A stretch of 64,000 nt of DNA from Macrotrachela quadricornifera (lineage: Eukaryota > Rotifera > Eurotatoria > Philodinida > Philodinidae): positions 777,562-841,561 of the forward strand of contig JAJEKB010021741.1 in assembly GCA_022393335.1 (NCBI GenBank), written 5' to 3'. Below the pieces are notes generated by a model. The model searched no databases. It saw only the letters and a list, made by a program, of their open reading frames with translations, and was not told the origin of the DNA. Position numbers and translations under genes: made by a program. Below are positions 61,082-64,000 of this stretch, in pieces (position 1 is the first letter of the stretch; every line of letters starts with the position of its first letter).

Positions 61082-62309
61082 AATGACACGTCTTATAATA
61101 TTGATAATGTTAATGCAATAGTACTTGTGAGGGTTATTAATATTTTAATTTTAGTTATAAATTTTTGACTTTACTTGAGAGTCATCATCAGATGAAAAAA
61201 TGTTTGTTTTGATGTTAATTTTGTTCATAACCACCTTGTCCTTAGTCGCCGTTGTCCATAACCTTGTTCTTTATCATCGTTGTGCATAACCATGTCCATA
61301 ATTATTTTTGTTCATAATCAGTAAAATGAGCATTTATACATACAAGATAACATCACAATACCTTAAGATCAGATTTGATTACGATAATGAAGTTATGGAC
61401 ATGATTATGTACAACGACGATGAAGAACAAGATGGTTATGAACAAAATTAACATCAAAACAAACATTTTTTCATCTGCTGATGACTTTCAAACAGAGGTG
61501 GGCAAATTGAATATTTTCAAGTCATAAGTCAAGTCAAGTCAAAGTCCTGGAAAAATTTTTCAAGTCAAGTCAAGTCAATCAAGTCAGTCAAGTCTGACTT
61601 GACTTGACTTGACTTGGACTTGACTTGTTTTTTTGACTTGACTTATCCACCTCTGACAGAAAGAAATAAAAAAAAGAGAGAATAAAGAACAAAGAATTGT
61701 TTTATTCATTTATTTTGCGTCTGATAAATGATAGATTGATTGGTTTATTTATCAATTAATTCATTTGCCTTCTTATATCTATGCCAAAGACAGACAAAAA
61801 TAAAATATTTATGATGCCTGTTGAGAGTTATACGGCATTTCCCGCCAACAACGATGTTGTATCCGCTAGTTAATAACCAAAGACGAATATACTGATGTTC
61901 TCAGTCACATCGTTCATTAGAAAAACTAGGAACATAGTCGGAAGATCAGAAAAATTTTCAAGTCAAGTCAAGTCAAGTCAGAGTCTTGGAAAAATTTTTC
62001 AAGTCAAGTCAAGTCAGTAGTATTTAGGAAATTTTTCAAGTCAAGTCAAGTCAAGTCAAAGTCCTAAAAAAATTTTCCAAGTCAAGTCAAGTCAAGTCAA
62101 TCAAGTCAGTCAAGTCTGACTTGACTTGACTTGACTTGGACTTGACTTGTTTTTTTGACTTGACTTGCCCACCTCTGCTTTCAAATAAAGTCGAAAGTTC
62201 ATGAATAGAATTAAAATATTAATAACACTCGCAAGTACTATTGCATTCACAATATCAATATTATATAATTATTTTTGCTCGATAATTATTATTTTAAATG
62301 ACACGTCTT
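61082..62309. mobile_element. Foldback element interrupted by a hAT-type MITE
   Basis: The left arm 61095-61318 is complementary to 61379-61492 plus 62186-62275; the right arm is split by the MITE. Matching words include ATCAATATTAT, GCAATAGTACTTG, TTAATATTTTAATT and AACAAAATTAACATCAAAAC. The 13-bp word AATGACACGTCTT occurs on both outer sides (61082-61094 and 62297-62309) and could be the element's own target duplication. About 20-35 bp at the right edge does not match the left, so the exact end is uncertain. The left arm also carries a small internal duplication near 61244-61300. Confidence 0.7.
61493..62177. mobile_element. hAT-type MITE with AAGTC/GACTT arrays
   Basis: A 685-bp element with perfect TIRs CAGAGGTGGGCAA and TTGCCCACCTCTG, flanked by a perfect 8-bp duplication CTTTCAAA (61485-61492 and 62178-62185). 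That TIR and 8-bp duplication are classic hAT. Inside are long runs of TCAAG followed by reversed GACTT runs. The last ~95 bp are nearly identical to 61560-61655, which ends in a diverged right TIR (TTATCCACCTCTG). The element is therefore either one copy nested in another or an internal duplication. There is no transposase. Confidence 0.9.
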
Positions 62310-62366
62310 GTCTAGAGCCAGTTGAAGCGGTAGGCGATGAATGTCACTTGTACAGTTGTAAGACAC

Positions 62367-62374
62367 TATAAATA
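62367..62374 (+). promoter_or_regulatory. TATA box of the small terminal gene
   Basis: TATAAATA lies 44 bp upstream of the ATG at 62418, within CACTATAAATAGAAG. The spacing would give a leader of about 15-20 nt. Confidence 0.5.
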
Positions 62375-62417
62375 GAAGAGAGAAAATCAGATAAATTTAA
62401 TAAAAACAAAAGAAAGG

Positions 62418-63054
62418 ATGTCATTGTCACCAAACAACAGCCTCAATGGCATATTCGTTTACATCATGCCGCGAATTCGTCAAGTTTGGGTATGTAAATT
62501 CATAATTATCTCTATAGGAAGATATTTTAAAATATTTAAGGGTATAGTGCGACATACATATACGGTCGTTTTCGTCTGGTGAGCTTCTATCGCACACATC
62601 ATCGTAAGCAACTTTTAATTTATTATTACAAAATTACATTAACTGGTTCTAGATCTTCCATCGACCATCTCCGCCAACTGCTTAAAATTATAACAACAAT
62701 AGCTTTAATGACGTATTCGATGCATCGTGCTACGAAGTCGCCAAGTTCGGGTATATAAATTCATAATTATCTTTATAGAAAGATATTTTAAAATATCTTA
62801 GGAGATAGTGCAACATACATTTACGGTCGTTTTTGTCCGGTGTGCTGCTATCCTACACAACACAGGAAGAAACATTTTATTTATTGTTATAAAATTATAA
62901 TAATTGGTTCTAGATCTTCCATCGAGCAGTTTCATCTACTGCACAAAATAACAACGACAACAACAGTACGAGTAGATCAAGCAACAATCCAATCGAGCTG
63001 TGCAGTGGTGAAGAAATAAATAACAGAAGCGATGACTACGAAGAAGAAGAATAG
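62418..63054 (+). CDS. Small gene with a duplicated intron-exon unit (70 aa model)
   Basis: The model joins 62418-62489 to 62914-63054, using GTATGT and GGTTCTAG, to give 70 aa with an acidic tail (SDDYEEEE). Upstream is a TATA box and downstream AATAAA at 63148. A 261-bp unit containing the intron and an acceptor (TTCTAG followed by ATCTTCCATCGA) occurs twice, at about 62481-62741 and 62742-62960. Including the middle copy of the exon (from 62653) would bring in an early stop in this frame. Another frame, without an ATG, is the one conserved between the two copies, so the true reading frame is unsettled. No family was recognised. Confidence 0.4.
62481..62960. repeat. 261-bp tandem duplication
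   Basis: Two copies begin at CAAGTTTGGG (62481) and CCAAGTTCGGG (62741). Shared words include AAATTCATAATTATCT, AGATATTTTAAAATAT, ACGGTCGTTTT and GGTTCTAGATCTTCCATCGA. Divergence is moderate throughout. Confidence 0.8.
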
Positions 63055-64000
63055 ACCGGTTTTTTTCTTTTATCTGTACATAATTGTTTTTTTCTTGTTT
63101 GTCTTATTCTGTTTTTCTTTTTTCTTATGTATAATTGATGAAAATTAAATAAATTCATGAACTATTAATCAAATTTTTTAAATTCGTTGTATAATAATTG
63201 AATATACACTAACCAAAACGCAAACGTGCTCATATATATAATTTTTCGTTCCAAGACAATGCCAGATCGCTATTTCTCATACCCAATAGTTTCATTTCGT
63301 TCCATATACTATGATTATCGATTCCAACAAAGTATGATTCCATATGCGACTTCTTAAAGGATGTGAATGTGTTTAGGGGATAAAAAAAGAATAAAAAATG
63401 TGAGATGATAAAGTTACTAGTAAAATCACGAGTTAACAAAACGCGTTGCGATTACACTTATTGAATGTTGAGGAAGACTTGATTACGCAATGATTCAAAG
63501 AATTTTCACATTGTTTAAGCATCATTCTTCATATAGCTCTAACTTTGTTGCAGTTTTTCGAGTAATTGAAGATGAGAACAACTACCATGACTGGTTTCAT
63601 ACTTGCTTAAGGGACTCTTCATATGGCACAGTTCAAATTCATCAGAAACTGATGAAAACTATTACAACTTTAATAATTTGAAGAGTAATAGTATAAATTG
63701 TTTTGGCTAAAATAAGAACTAGTAGCCATGACTCAGTGTCGTGAAGAATTATCTAGAGTAGAGGTGAGGATGAGTATTACAAAATAGAAAAGCCACGATC
63801 GGTTTCGATCCTTCTCAAGAGGTCTTGTCATGCAGCTTTAGCATACTGCATTAAACTGTATGAATGTTAAAACCGAAAGATAATAAAATCTTCCAATATT
63901 TTAAATACTTATTAGTATTATTAGTATTGTCCCAACTGAATGTTTGTTTAGGCCTCTAATATGTATAAAATAAACTGAGAATATGTGATAAATTAGTGAT
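63055..64000. other. Terminal stretch, no further gene
   Basis: It contains the AATAAA at 63148-63153 of the preceding gene. The 63-aa frame at 63490-63681 has no support. Around 63725-63805, TGACTCAGTGT and GGTTTCGATCC resemble Pol III A and B boxes at loose spacing, possibly an old SINE. Confidence 0.4.

Noticed and set aside
63765..63850. Possible tRNA gene around a GGTTTCGATCC word
   Set aside because: The T-arm folds as GATCG with a 4-base loop and no acceptor-stem partner was found. At most it is a SINE relic.
1..64000. CRISPR arrays, bacterial operons, ribosomal RNA genes, viral genes
   Set aside because: No direct-repeat/spacer arrays, ribosome-binding-site-led gene clusters, rRNA or recognisable viral genes were seen. 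Intron structure and gene families are eukaryotic.

Overview
The window looks like nuclear DNA of a bdelloid rotifer, possibly Rotaria or a close relative. The DNA is strongly AT-rich and the genes are split by GT-AG introns of about 50 bp. The gene families are ones I associate with bdelloids: a giant DUF3638/DUF3645 protein, divergent F-box and LRR families, orphan rhodopsin-like GPCRs, and a fungal/bacterial-type tautomerase. The organism call is inference from gene content; I could not compare the sequence with any database.

Layout. Bases 1-9900 hold no intact gene. They contain a large inverted repeat (about 1180-4765) with GC-rich CCGGAA arrays, two kinds of tandem repeat, and a TA-flanked MITE (4919-5321). 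A two-exon tautomerase lies at 9906-10464 on the minus strand. Bases 10465-19050 are a transposon graveyard: a 222-bp hAT-type MITE (12597-12818), a Helitron-like element (14298-15544) carrying a second hAT-type MITE and an assembly gap, and a decayed MULE transposase (about 17177-17630, minus). The 3162-aa single-exon DUF3638/DUF3645 gene fills 19053-28541. An eight-exon GH27 alpha-galactosidase with an inserted ricin-type lectin (29215-31160) converges on a three-exon F-box gene (31306-33290, minus).

Bases 33.3-45 kb are sparse. They hold a frameshifted secreted-protein gene (36022-36692, minus), a short matrix metalloproteinase whose catalytic Glu is Gln (38672-39724), a possible piggyBac-like scrap, and an 18-repeat MORN protein (42593-43896). 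An F-box locus with two reading-frame breaks lies at 45283-47696. A PARP-fold/zinc-ribbon protein is at 49230-50288 (minus). A gene joining a two-helix membrane N-terminus to an LRR C-terminus is at 54384-55813. A seven-helix receptor is at 59083-60054 (minus). The last 3 kb contain a foldback element interrupted by a third hAT-type MITE with a perfect 8-bp duplication, then a small gene with a tandemly duplicated intron-exon unit (62418-63054).

The genes do not form one pathway; this is an ordinary gene-sparse eukaryotic stretch. The most unusual features are three hAT-type MITEs, each packed with its own 5-6-bp motif in forward and reverse arrays; the metalloproteinase with lost catalytic residues; and several gene models that only become clear when exons are joined by hand. 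All exon joins were read by eye from splice signals and frame and have no transcript support.
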